64,000 nt of DNA from Myroides profundi (GTDB lineage Bacteria > Bacteroidota > Bacteroidia > Flavobacteriales > Flavobacteriaceae), in assembly GCF_000833025.1 (NCBI RefSeq), contig NZ_CP010817.1, positions 2,852,001-2,916,000 of the forward strand, given 5' to 3'. Positions 28,559 through 37,900 of the stretch are shown one piece after another. A program made the position numbers and the translations under genes. Under the pieces are notes generated by a model that saw nothing but the letters and a program-made list of their open reading frames with translations, was not told the DNA's origin and did no database searches. How positions within the stretch are numbered: the stretch's first letter is position 1; each line of letters opens with the position of its first letter.

Positions 28559-29785
28559 CTACAAGTAAAAATTAGCCATTTTAGCCATTGTCAGATTAAA
28601 ATGAGTATCCACTTCTTCTGCATTCTTGATTGTTAAAGGGAAAGGAACCATATGACTATAGGAGAAAGGATAGTCTAAAATATCCACTCCAATAGGCACA
28701 TCTCTATACGGTCCTTTTAGCATATTTAAAGCTTCTACAGCAGGGGCTACCTCATCATTTTTAAGGTTGACAGAGTAGATTTGATTCTCTAATTCTTTTA
28801 AGCGTTCTTCTCTTTCTTCTTGGTGATGATTGTAACGAAGCATTGTTTTAAACCAGCTCTCCCCTGGGTGTAACTCTTTACATTGATAGTGATTTAGGCG
28901 AGGTTCTGCTATAAACTTAGTTGTCAGTAATTGAGCAAAGACTTTCTGCATCATAATAGTTGCCTTCCCATCCATAATATACTTCGATACAGGGAACATA
29001 CGATCAATAGTCATTCCTCCACAGAAGCACACTAACTTAGCATTGTTCAATATGCCATTAGGATTCGCCATCAGAATAATAATAGATAAAAACGAGCCTA
29101 TAGAATATCCAAACAAATCAATAGAAGCTGTTTTAGAAAGACTCGAGAACTTACCTTCTCTTAGTTGAGTCTCCCATTGTATAAAATCGTAATATGTCTG
29201 TAATCCAGACCAAAACATACGTTGTGGATTAGCCTCCATACGTGTACTCAATGCCGCATTGACATAGCTCGTATCTGAATTCTCCTGCCAATGCATCGCT
29301 CTCTTCTGAGCCACCTCAAACATCAGTTTTCGATCAGACCATTCAAGAGGTGCTCTATCCATGTGAAAGCTTATAGGAAACAAAACTACGGCTTTTTTAG
29401 TACGTTTTGCTAACTCATACGCCCAAGGTAGATACTTATCCCACTTCTTCTCATTTAAGCCGTGAAACATGACTATTGTCTCTTCTGAAACCTCTTGCTC
29501 TAATGTCTTTAAAACAATAATCTTAAACTTCTTATTCTCCTCTACACTATAATCAGAAATATCTAATAGGTGATCTGTGTCTGTAATCAGCTTACAAAAA
29601 GTATCTTCAAAACTCTCATGATGTTCATCACAATACAATTTATCTGAACCACATAGTACATTAGCTGCTTGTGTAGATTCAAAATCGTATTTAAAGAATT
29701 CAATACCTAGTTCTTCACTTTTTATATAGTCATCTTCTGTATTAAAAAGCTTTTTGAGTTGATCGTGTAATTGGTAGTAATGCAT
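28559..29785 (-). CDS. Alpha/beta-hydrolase-fold protein of unknown substrate
   Basis: About 408 aa from the ATG at 29785. An oxyanion-type HGLNEKKWDKYLPWA motif lies near residue 107, and the nucleophile elbow GYSIGSF (GxSxG) near residue 228 is followed by a helix; candidate acid and histidine residues lie in the C-terminal third (YSHMVPF). Length and sequence recall an uncharacterised Bacteroidota hydrolase family (perhaps DUF6051); the reaction is unknown. An upstream ATG at 29851 would add a 22-residue hydrophobic extension; I prefer 29785 because the extension does not look like a normal signal peptide and its DNA contains a palindrome (29811-29830). Single-gene unit. Confidence 0.68.
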   Translation of the reverse strand: MHYYQLHDQLKKLFNTEDDYIKSEELGIEFFKYDFESTQAANVLCGSDKLYCDEHHESFEDTFCKLITDTDHLLDISDYSVEENKKFKIIVLKTLEQEVSEETIVMFHGLNEKKWDKYLPWAYELAKRTKKAVVLFPISFHMDRAPLEWSDRKLMFEVAQKRAMHWQENSDTSYVNAALSTRMEANPQRMFWSGLQTYYDFIQWETQLREGKFSSLSKTASIDLFGYSIGSFLSIIILMANPNGILNNAKLVCFCGGMTIDRMFPVSKYIMDGKATIMMQKVFAQLLTTKFIAEPRLNHYQCKELHPGESWFKTMLRYNHHQEEREERLKELENQIYSVNLKNDEVAPAVEALNMLKGPYRDVPIGVDILDYPFSYSHMVPFPLTIKNAEEVDTHFNLTMAKMANFYL

Positions 29786-29810
29786 GGCGTTAGGATTAGG
29801 TTGGTTTAAA

Positions 29811-29830
29811 ATACTATGTATGCATAGTAT
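29811..29830. repeat. 8-bp-arm palindrome next to the hydrolase start
   Basis: ATACTATG (29811-29818) and CATAGTAT (29823-29830) with a 4-nt spacer. If translation starts at 29785 this lies in the leader and could be an operator or a leader hairpin. Confidence 0.45.
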
Positions 29831-29952
29831 TAACGCAATAACCATTGACATTATTACACAAATCAGACATTATTAATATATAATTATTTTGAACTACGAC
29901 TTATATTTATCATATCACCAATCTTTTTTTCAATTAATTATAAAAAAACAAT

Positions 29953-30423
29953 CTACTTTTTATAAGACAGACCTGATATACTACTTGCACTTCTAGGATC
30001 ATACACAGACCATAAAGTCCCCCACTCAAAAGCTATACTCCACTGAGGATAAGGTGAGTTCTTTTTCTTTCCTTTCTCTCCTGACAGTTTACGCATAAAA
30101 GAATTATTGCGTTCGAAGACTTCCATTTCTTTCTTTTCTGACCAATCATCCCAAGTCTTAGCATCTCTGTCATCGCTAGTGTATATATACATACTCTCTA
30201 AGCTATCACCAAAGAAGCAAATACTAATCCGAACTTGATACCCTTCCCAATCAAAATGATTAAAACCATACCAGAAATATCCTGTATTAACATCTCTAAA
30301 GCTATCATATTTAGCCTTGTAATAGTCCGTTTGTTTTAATTCTTCTAACTGCATTCCCTTATACAGTCTACAATTAAATTCTTCTAAAACTATACTACCA
30401 TTTGTTTTATCTAACATCCCCAT
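29953..30423 (-). CDS. Hypothetical protein, 156 aa
   Basis: Soluble, rich in Trp, Tyr and Lys, without signal peptide or membrane segment. No motif I can name; the middle contains WYGFNHFDWEGYQVRISICF and a strand-helix pattern. Two Met codons (residues 1 and 3) are possible starts. It stands alone between the hydrolase gene and the terminator of the aminopeptidase gene, both on the minus strand. Confidence 0.6.
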   Translation of the reverse strand: MGMLDKTNGSIVLEEFNCRLYKGMQLEELKQTDYYKAKYDSFRDVNTGYFWYGFNHFDWEGYQVRISICFFGDSLESMYIYTSDDRDAKTWDDWSEKKEMEVFERNNSFMRKLSGEKGKKKNSPYPQWSIAFEWGTLWSVYDPRSASSISGLSYKK

Positions 30424-30455
30424 GTGTACATTTATTAAACATTTATACTTCTATA

Positions 30456-30492
30456 TAAAAAGCCGATAAGTTCATTAGTACTTATCGGCTTC
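30456..30492 (-). terminator. Intrinsic terminator of the aminopeptidase P gene
   Basis: AAGCCGATAAG (30460-30470) pairs perfectly with CTTATCGGCTT (30481-30491), 10-nt loop; the minus-strand tail starts TTTTTATA. It lies 24 bp after the stop. Confidence 0.88.
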
Positions 30493-30515
30493 ATATTAAA
30501 TATAAAAATAGCTTC

Positions 30516-31907
30516 TTAGTAATTAGATTTATAATCTTCTATCTCTGCAACAGTTCTGATTAACTCTGGTCCTAAATATTGATAACCATTGTCTTTAATC
30601 AAGAAATTGTCCTCAATACGGATACCTCCAAAGTGAGCAAACTGTTTTACTTTGTCATAGTTTATAAACTCTGTATATTTCTTTTCTGCCTCCCACATCT
30701 CGATTAGCTCTGGAATAAAGTAAATACCTGGCTCTACAGTTAATACATGTCCTGCTTTTAGCTCTTTTCCTAAGCGCAATGATTTAATACCAAACTGCTT
30801 CGTATCCTTAGGTTCTTCTGCTGTATATCCTACATACTGTTCTCCTAAATCTTCCATATCGTGTACATCAAGTCCCATCATATGCCCTAATCCACATTGG
30901 AAGAACATCGTATGTGCATGATTAGCAACTGCATCTTGTGCATTTCCTTTCATAAAGCCTAAGTCGATTAATCCTTCTGCTAATATCTCACATGCTTTTA
31001 GGTGTACATTTTTATACTTCACTCCAGCTTTAAGCTCTGCCTTAGCTCCTTCAAATGAGTTAAGAACTACATTGTAAAGATCGCGTTGTTCTGGTGTAAA
31101 AGTCTTATCTACAGGATACGTACGCGTCAAGTCAGATGCGTACCCCATTGGCGTCTCACAACCAGAGTCATTTAACAATAACTTACCTGATTGTAACGTA
31201 TTCATTTTATAATGATTGTGTAAGATCCCTCCGTTGATTGTCACAATAGAGTTATAAGCTAACTCACAGTTATGACTCCCTGCCACATTCTGAATAGCAC
31301 TAACTATTTCATACTCCTTCACACCTGGCTTAGCCATACGCATCGCAAGTAAGTGCATCTGATTAGATACTTTTAGTGCTTCTTCTATCTGTGTTATTTC
31401 TTGAGCTTCTTTGATTTCTCGTTGTGCTACGATAGCTTGAATCATCGGCACAGATGGTTTAAAGTCCACTATAGAAATATGTAGTAACTCACTTAATAAA
31501 ATCTTGTTGAATGATTGGTAAGGAGGTAAGTAGTGAATATTTCTTTTCACGCTCATCGCAGTCGCTAAATAAATAGCTAAATCAGCATAAGGTCTTGTCT
31601 CTACTACACCTGCTTTCTCACATTTTTCTTTTAAAGTCTCCTGGCGCCCCATCCATACAATAGCATCCATAGACATCTCATCTCCAAATACGATTGTCTT
31701 GTGCTCATCTAAATCAATGATAGCTGCTAAATGTGGTTGTTGAATACCGAAGTAGTACAAAAACGTACTATCCTGTCTGAAATGTGAAGCATTGTCTGCA
31801 AAGTTGATTGGATTCTCTATATTTCCTAAAAACAATAAGATTCCCTTTACTTGAATATTTTGTTGAAGAACTTCTCTTCTTCTTTTATAAGTATCTGTAT
31901 TAAACAT
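30516..31907 (-). CDS. Xaa-Pro aminopeptidase (aminopeptidase P family)
   Basis: 463 aa from the ATG at 31907 (starts MFNTDTYKRRREVL, the usual family beginning); an upstream ATG at 31961 would add 18 residues. The N-terminal creatinase-like domain (about 1-160) is followed by a pita-bread metallopeptidase domain. Metal ligands: Asp in LLNDSGCETPMG and ASDLTRTYPV, His in GLGHMMGLDVHD, Glu in LTVEPGIYF and IRIEDNFLI. It releases N-terminal residues before proline, using two metal ions; likely cytoplasmic since no signal peptide is seen. Single-gene unit. Confidence 0.92.
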   Translation of the reverse strand: MFNTDTYKRRREVLQQNIQVKGILLFLGNIENPINFADNASHFRQDSTFLYYFGIQQPHLAAIIDLDEHKTIVFGDEMSMDAIVWMGRQETLKEKCEKAGVVETRPYADLAIYLATAMSVKRNIHYLPPYQSFNKILLSELLHISIVDFKPSVPMIQAIVAQREIKEAQEITQIEEALKVSNQMHLLAMRMAKPGVKEYEIVSAIQNVAGSHNCELAYNSIVTINGGILHNHYKMNTLQSGKLLLNDSGCETPMGYASDLTRTYPVDKTFTPEQRDLYNVVLNSFEGAKAELKAGVKYKNVHLKACEILAEGLIDLGFMKGNAQDAVANHAHTMFFQCGLGHMMGLDVHDMEDLGEQYVGYTAEEPKDTKQFGIKSLRLGKELKAGHVLTVEPGIYFIPELIEMWEAEKKYTEFINYDKVKQFAHFGGIRIEDNFLIKDNGYQYLGPELIRTVAEIEDYKSNY

Positions 31908-31998
31908 GGTATTGTTGGTTTGATCCTCCCAAGGTAACAACTTTGTCTGATATATGCTCACAAATCGAGTAGTTTTTATCTAGTTGTTAGAGCAGGTG

Positions 31999-33039
31999 CT
32001 AATTCTTATAAATATCTATTGAAAAGAACTGTTGTACTTTATCATATACATCTTGGTCTAGCGCCACCTCTTTTAAGAAAAGCACATATTCAAAGTCCAT
32101 CAATTGACGCTTGACAGGCATAGAAAGTATGTATACTACTAGCTCATCTGCGATATACTTTTGTTGTTCTTTGTTAGCAGAGTGGTAGACCTCTTTTACT
32201 AAGAAATTATAATAGGTCTTACCCTCTATCTTCTTGTTTACAAAGTGTTCGAAAGTCTTATAAACAATATTCTTAATCACCTCTTCCCACACTGATTTAA
32301 CTTGTACATTATTAATGGTCAATGCCAGCCAATGTATATACTCATCATAGAACAAATCAATCTTCTTACTATACGTTCTGATACGATTCTGAAAGTCTGT
32401 CATTGTTTCAATCACAGTCGAAAAGATATCCAATGTGATTGGTTTATTAATACTGACAGTCACATAATGATTCACAGGTTCTAAAGCAATACTCATCAAG
32501 TCCATTAGCTTCTTTACATTCGCTCCTTCTAATGTTTTTCTACGTCCTGCAACAGACTTTATCGTCTGTTCCATAATCTCTCTTACCTGATCTGTGGTGT
32601 ATTGTGTTTCATCAGTAGAAAAAGTAAGTAAAAATAGCTGTTCTAAAGGTTTATTCTTTTTAAAGACTTCTGACAACCATCCTGTGATAGCTTCCTTATC
32701 TACACGAAGCATTACTTCTTCTGTCTCAGTTAGCTTTTTCTTTTTAGTCTTCGTTCCTATAGTAGTGGATTTCTTTTTCATTCCTCCCCTACTCTCTTCC
32801 ATAGCTAGCAATACCGCTACTTTATGGAGGCAAAGTGTTTCTCCATTAGGACAATCACAAGTAAACGCAGTAATCTTAGCAGCCTGAATAAACAACTGTA
32901 CATCATAACTCTGCTCTCCATCATCTACAAAAGCTACATAGTGCCCTTTACTCTCTTGTTCTAACTCACGAACAGGTAATTGCATTGCTCTATTTTTATC
33001 TTTTGTAATTATTGATTTGATTACTTCTACTACTTTCAT
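31999..33039 (-). CDS. SWIM zinc-finger domain protein
   Basis: 346 aa from the ATG at 33039 (MKVVEVIKSIITKDKNRAM); an ATG at 33063 adds 8 residues. The SWIM motif CxCx(n)CxH is complete at about residues 61-75: CDCPNGETLCLHK. A basic segment follows (KKKSTTIGTKTKKKKL), then a helical region with no known fold. SWIM fingers bind nucleic acid or proteins. Genes for such proteins often lie close to DUF4132 genes; here it is on the same strand as the DUF4132 operon but behind that operon's terminator. Function unknown. Confidence 0.8.
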   Translation of the reverse strand: MKVVEVIKSIITKDKNRAMQLPVRELEQESKGHYVAFVDDGEQSYDVQLFIQAAKITAFTCDCPNGETLCLHKVAVLLAMEESRGGMKKKSTTIGTKTKKKKLTETEEVMLRVDKEAITGWLSEVFKKNKPLEQLFLLTFSTDETQYTTDQVREIMEQTIKSVAGRRKTLEGANVKKLMDLMSIALEPVNHYVTVSINKPITLDIFSTVIETMTDFQNRIRTYSKKIDLFYDEYIHWLALTINNVQVKSVWEEVIKNIVYKTFEHFVNKKIEGKTYYNFLVKEVYHSANKEQQKYIADELVVYILSMPVKRQLMDFEYVLFLKEVALDQDVYDKVQQFFSIDIYKN

Positions 33040-33242
33040 AATACTTTTATTGTCAGAACACAAAGTAACATATTTATCTCCACTATAACACTATTTCAAA
33101 GATCGTTTTGAGCATATACTCTTTTTCTACTCATCAGCAAATCTAGTATACTTCTATCCATCTTATTTTAATTGTGATTATAATGACCTCAGTTGAACTT
33201 ATATACTCACTTATGGTCGTATAAAGTGGGACACTACCATAT

Positions 33243-33274
33243 AAAAAAGGCTTGAGAATTAATTCTCAAGCCTT
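33243..33274 (-). terminator. Intrinsic terminator of the DUF4132 operon
   Basis: A 28-bp perfect palindrome at 33247-33274 (centre GAATTAATTC) followed on the minus strand by TTTTTTAT; 22 bp after the last gene. Confidence 0.88.
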
Positions 33275-33296
33275 ACATATCTAATTTAATACTTAC

Positions 33297-33701
33297 TTAT
33301 CCATTCATCGCTACATGAGATTCAAACTCTCCATCAGCCATCTCAATAGATAGAATATGATCTCCGAAATATGCTCCGCCTTCATAATTAAACTCTACTT
33401 CACCATCTCCAGTAAAATACAGTGACAACAGTCCTAACTCATCTCTAAACTGCTCTTCAGACAATCCTTCGTTCTTTTCACTATACACATCATACAGCTC
33501 ATCTACAATAATATCTTTTCCTTCAGCATTGTATTTCTCTAACTGAACTACTACCTTATTGACATCTTTTAGAATCTCTTCTAACTCATCATCACCATTA
33601 TAAATAGAAAGATTAATTACTTCTTCTCCTAAAGTATAATCCATCTCTAATGTTTCTTCATCATATTCTGATGTTTTAAAATCTTGTGCTGTTAATATCA
33701 T
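33297..33701 (-). CDS. Small acidic protein, DUF2004-like
   Basis: 134 aa, very acidic, no signal or membrane segment. The C-terminal TGDGEVEFNYEGGAYFGDHI segment recalls DUF2004 and related small beta proteins that often act as immunity or accessory proteins; the assignment is tentative. It is the last gene of the DUF4132 operon, 2 bp after the 210-aa gene, so it is co-transcribed and probably works with it. Confidence 0.65.
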   Translation of the reverse strand: MILTAQDFKTSEYDEETLEMDYTLGEEVINLSIYNGDDELEEILKDVNKVVVQLEKYNAEGKDIIVDELYDVYSEKNEGLSEEQFRDELGLLSLYFTGDGEVEFNYEGGAYFGDHILSIEMADGEFESHVAMNG

Positions 33702-33703
33702 AT

Positions 33704-34336
33704 CTATTGTTTGTTTAATGCTTTATCTACTATACTAATCAATTCCTGTGGAGTCATAAACGTATTCATAAATGCCTCTAAACTTCCTTCATTAGTCACT
33801 TCTCTAAAGAACTCCTCATGATCTGTACCGAATAATGTAGGATTCTCTTGATTAAGATCGTCTATACAAATATAATAATGATCAGGGAAACCATAACTAT
33901 AGAATAGCTGTATCATGCTTGGATATTTTGTACCTACTACTTTCTCTATCTCGCTTAGATTAACAAAATCCTCATCCATAAAATCACTACTCCACTCTTC
34001 ATAATCATCCGTTCCTTCCTTATAGGGTGTAAAAGGAGTTGCTGTCCAAAACATCTGCCCTCTCCCTTCTTCTGTATGTACATAGTAATGAGCTATCATC
34101 TTATCTATAAATGCCTGTCTATCTGACTGAATCAACTCTTGATGCTCATCTAGATACTCTCCTAAACCATAGATAGGCTCTTGATCCTCTTCATCTGCCC
34201 AAGGTGTATCTTCTGGTCGTTGGTATAGTACAGTATCGAATGTAATCGCCATCAAATCTTCTGCTAATGACTTCCCTTTTACTTGACTAATATCTCCTCC
34301 TAGTGCTTGTATTCTATCTAAAATTGCTTGTTTCAT
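33704..34336 (-). CDS. Hypothetical acidic protein, 210 aa, in DUF4132 operon
   Basis: Soluble acidic protein. The C-terminal half (LSEIEKVVGTKYPSMIQLFY, then SYGFPDHYYICIDDLNQENP) vaguely recalls the SUKH/SMI1-KNR4 fold of immunity-type proteins, but I am not sure. The first 25 residues look helical. Spaced 9 bp from the deoxyribosyltransferase-like gene and 2 bp from the DUF2004-like gene. Confidence 0.62.
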   Translation of the reverse strand: MKQAILDRIQALGGDISQVKGKSLAEDLMAITFDTVLYQRPEDTPWADEEDQEPIYGLGEYLDEHQELIQSDRQAFIDKMIAHYYVHTEEGRGQMFWTATPFTPYKEGTDDYEEWSSDFMDEDFVNLSEIEKVVGTKYPSMIQLFYSYGFPDHYYICIDDLNQENPTLFGTDHEEFFREVTNEGSLEAFMNTFMTPQELISIVDKALNKQ

Positions 34337-34345
34337 TTTTCTAAT

Positions 34346-34996
34346 CTAATCGTTTTTATCCCAAACTCTCCACTCAGAGGAACAAAACCCCGTTACCATA
34401 TCTAATATATCCTCTATCTTATCTCTCCACTGAGGAACTATATCATATATATTTCCTAAATCAGTTAGTATTGCTATCACTCTTTCTTTCTTCCCACCTT
34501 TTAACTTGTATTCTTTTAAGTAAGCTAATACTTCTTTTGTAAAAGTCTGTTTTTCTTCACTTACTAGATCTAAGATATACTTTCTTAACTCTACCTCTAC
34601 CTGTATTTGAGGTAACACTTTTTTTACTTGTCTACCTAAATCCTCTGTGTTGTGATAGAGAATGTGATAATCAGCCATACCAGACATCGTAGTAGAATGT
34701 GATGCATCAGCCTGACGTAGATAAACTATAGGTCTGCCTTGTGCTTTAGCATATCCTGCTTCTATACCTATGCCTATTCCCTTATCTGTAGTCTCTGCAA
34801 ACAAACAACAACTCTGATCAATATCCTTCAGTGCCTGTATCATCATCTCTTTCTCTTGTGTTATATCAAAAGTGTACTGTTCAATAAACACAAAAGGAGT
34901 GTAATCAACTGCTTCTACTGCTTTCTTTATTGTATCAATAACTTCTTTCAGTTCCTTTTGCATTGAGAAACTACACGAAATATATACTTGTTTCAT
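34346..34996 (-). CDS. Nucleoside 2-deoxyribosyltransferase-like protein
   Basis: 216 aa. The N-terminal ~130 residues look like the nucleoside 2-deoxyribosyltransferase fold: KQVYISCSFSMQKEL first strand, IDQSCCLFAET, then the substrate-binding and catalytic-type segment GIGIGIEAGYAKAQGRPIVY with a glutamate in IEAGYA. The C-terminal ~80 residues are a helical extension absent from the classical ~150-aa enzymes. Classical members exchange the base of deoxynucleosides; relatives occur in bacterial conflict loci as nucleotide-acting effectors. Cytoplasmic. Gap of 2 bp to the DUF4132 gene upstream. Confidence 0.72.
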   Translation of the reverse strand: MKQVYISCSFSMQKELKEVIDTIKKAVEAVDYTPFVFIEQYTFDITQEKEMMIQALKDIDQSCCLFAETTDKGIGIGIEAGYAKAQGRPIVYLRQADASHSTTMSGMADYHILYHNTEDLGRQVKKVLPQIQVEVELRKYILDLVSEEKQTFTKEVLAYLKEYKLKGGKKERVIAILTDLGNIYDIVPQWRDKIEDILDMVTGFCSSEWRVWDKND

Positions 34997-34998
34997 TC

Positions 34999-37900
34999 TT
35001 ACTCTATCTGACTTAATATCCCTGTATCTCTAATACTCGCATCCCTAGCTAAAATTAAAGCTTTAGACACGATCTCTGTGGTCTTAGGGTCATCATCTAC
35101 AAAGGGTAAAAACAACTTCCCTCTATCCTGTGTATGTACAGGTTCTATGTATAGATGTGTACCAGGTATCAAGTGAATCACACCACTACCGACATGCAAG
35201 CTATAGGTACCCTTAGTCCCTGTGATCACAAGATGACGTTCTTTGTACTCGATATTTGTTAGTTTCAATAATCTTGCTGTTTCTCTCACAACAGCCATAC
35301 GCATCTGTACCGTAGATAGACTTGTCTCAGGATCTACTCCTCCAACATAAGCAACACTTACCACCAAGTCAAGGTCTCTCATGACCTCACTGAAGACAAT
35401 AGGATTAACCTCTGTTAGGGCAATCACTTCATCTGAAGAACCTTTAGTGAATAAGATATGCTCTAAGCTAACATAGTCCCCATACTCTGCATTACTTCCT
35501 CCTGAATAGTCAATATAGACCTCAACGCGAATATCCTCTTCAAAATACAGTTTGCTGTAATTCGCATAGTATTCATACTGCCAGTTTCTTGTCTTAAACA
35601 GCCCTAAAGTCTGTTTGTCTTTGACCTGATATCCTGTATAACGATTAGAGCTACCGATATTTGTTTCCTCTGCTTCGTTGTGTAAGTACAACTCTCTAAA
35701 CACTTGCTTAAAAGGTTGTTCTACCTGTTTGTCAAACAAATAAGCTTGTATATTTACCCACTGCCCACTTTGATATAAATCATAACAGTGCGCTATCACG
35801 AACTCTTCCTTTCCTTGTACATCCATTACCACCCCATCTATAGTGGTAAATACTCCCTCTACAAATAAACCGTAAACCTCACCACTTTTAAAGACTAACT
35901 TAGCCAAGTGGTGCTTGATAATCGGATGTAGTAACAACTTCTGCATCTCTGTATAAGAGAACACATCTTGTCTCAGCATTGCCTGCTCTAAGTTCAGACG
36001 AGAGCGACTATACTGTTCTTTCAGTGCCTTCTGACGTTCTACTAGATCTATGATTTGCTCATTTTTCTTTAGTTTAGCAGGTATTGCTTTTAAGGGCTTA
36101 TCCCCTTTACTCTTCACCGTCATCTCTACTTTTCCCTCATCAGATACAGTCAAAGAGAATGTATACTCATCCAATACTAATTCCTTATAGTTCTCTAGAA
36201 TAGACTGCACTTGTACACTCTCCATAGACCATTGAAAGCGCACTGCATCAGTATACCCTGCTGCTCTAGCGATGTTCTGCATGGCTACGTTATAGATCTT
36301 TAAATCATTCTCTTGGCGCATAGCTCCATACTTCTTAGAACCTTTCTTAAACTGTTCTAATAACTCATATCGATCCATCAAATCTCCTTCTCTATCTGTC
36401 TCAGATAAGGGGAACAACCCACATGCACGTACATAATTTCTATCGCGTTTAGAGATAACCCTCGTTTTCAAGTCTTTCATAGACACCTTGCCTAACAGTA
36501 CATCTGCATACAGCTTCACACGAGTATGTCCCTCTACTGCCATAAACTTAGTTGAATCATAAAGCATCTGCCAACGTTCTTCTCCTAGTATGTGATAAAA
36601 ACTAAAGAACCAATCTATATCTACTACACCTCCTTCAAACTCCTCTAACGCTATAGCAGAATAGCGTTGTATTTGTTTTTGTATCTTGTTTTGCTCCTCT
36701 TCTTGTTGGTTATCTAGCAAATGAGCGAACAGCCACCATATCGCTGACTCTAACCCTTGCCAATCTAAATAAGTCGTGATGTACTTTATCCACTGCGGAC
36801 ATGCTACAGCTACTTCGATCCAATGTGCTGCATTGAAATTTATCTCTGTTACTTGAGCATTAAACATCTCTTGCGTATCAGTACTTAGAGGTGTCGTTCT
36901 ACGAATAAGTTTACTATAGATTTGTCCTAATTCCTTAATCGTGATTTGCATCTCTGCATAATAGTAAATACTTTCTTTAGATATCCCAGTATGCTTAATT
37001 TTATGCAATAATCCAAAGAAATACTGCATTCCTTCTATCTCCTGAAAGTCAAAGACAATATCAAATACCTTCGTTGTAGGGTTATCCCTATCCATAACCT
37101 GTTGTAAATAATACGCTTTAAACTCAACTAAGACTTGCTGTACTTTATCGGTTATAAATCGCTTTGTCAAAGGAGATAACATTGAACTGAAATAAGACTT
37201 TCTATTATCTATGTCAACTAGATACTGTATAAACTCGTCTCGCGTGATTTCATTCTTTTCATAGGCAAAAGCCATCAATTCAAAAGGTAACAGATAATAA
37301 CTATCATCTACTTTATTACAATTCAATTGACGCCAACGCAATAGCCTGAAATATGCTAAACACTGTTCTTCTGTTAAGTCCTCTATAGGTATAAACTCAG
37401 CATACCAAGATAGATCTGTATAATCTACCCATGTATAGATATATTCCTCTCCATAAACAGAAGTGCGTATCTCTAAATCTAATACTTCTTGAGTAATACT
37501 ATTGTATATTGTTTTTAAACCATCTAAGCAATAGGACGTTTTTTCTTTAAATGGATATTGATAGGTTAAACAAGAAAAGACTATTCCCATCGCATACCAA
37601 TAGTTATCATATTTAGCTGAGAGTTCATTATAGAAATAAGGCAACTTCCTATCTAATAATGGTTTTATCAATTCAGGAACGTCTGTTTCTGAAGTAGCAC
37701 AATGCAGTAAGAATAAGTCTAAAACATCTAACTTACTATCCATAAACCACTGATTCCATACTTCATACAATGGGTAATCTTGGAAGTGTTGTTCTGCTGT
37801 CCATTCATCATCACCTGAATAACCATGCATCTTCGTGAAATGTGTTCCTAAGAGTACCTTCTCTGCTTTTCCATAATTAAAATGTTCATATTCATACGTA

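Noticed and set aside
32594..32887. 97-codon frame opposite the SWIM protein gene
   Set aside because: Antisense shadow of a better supported gene; no start signal or motif.
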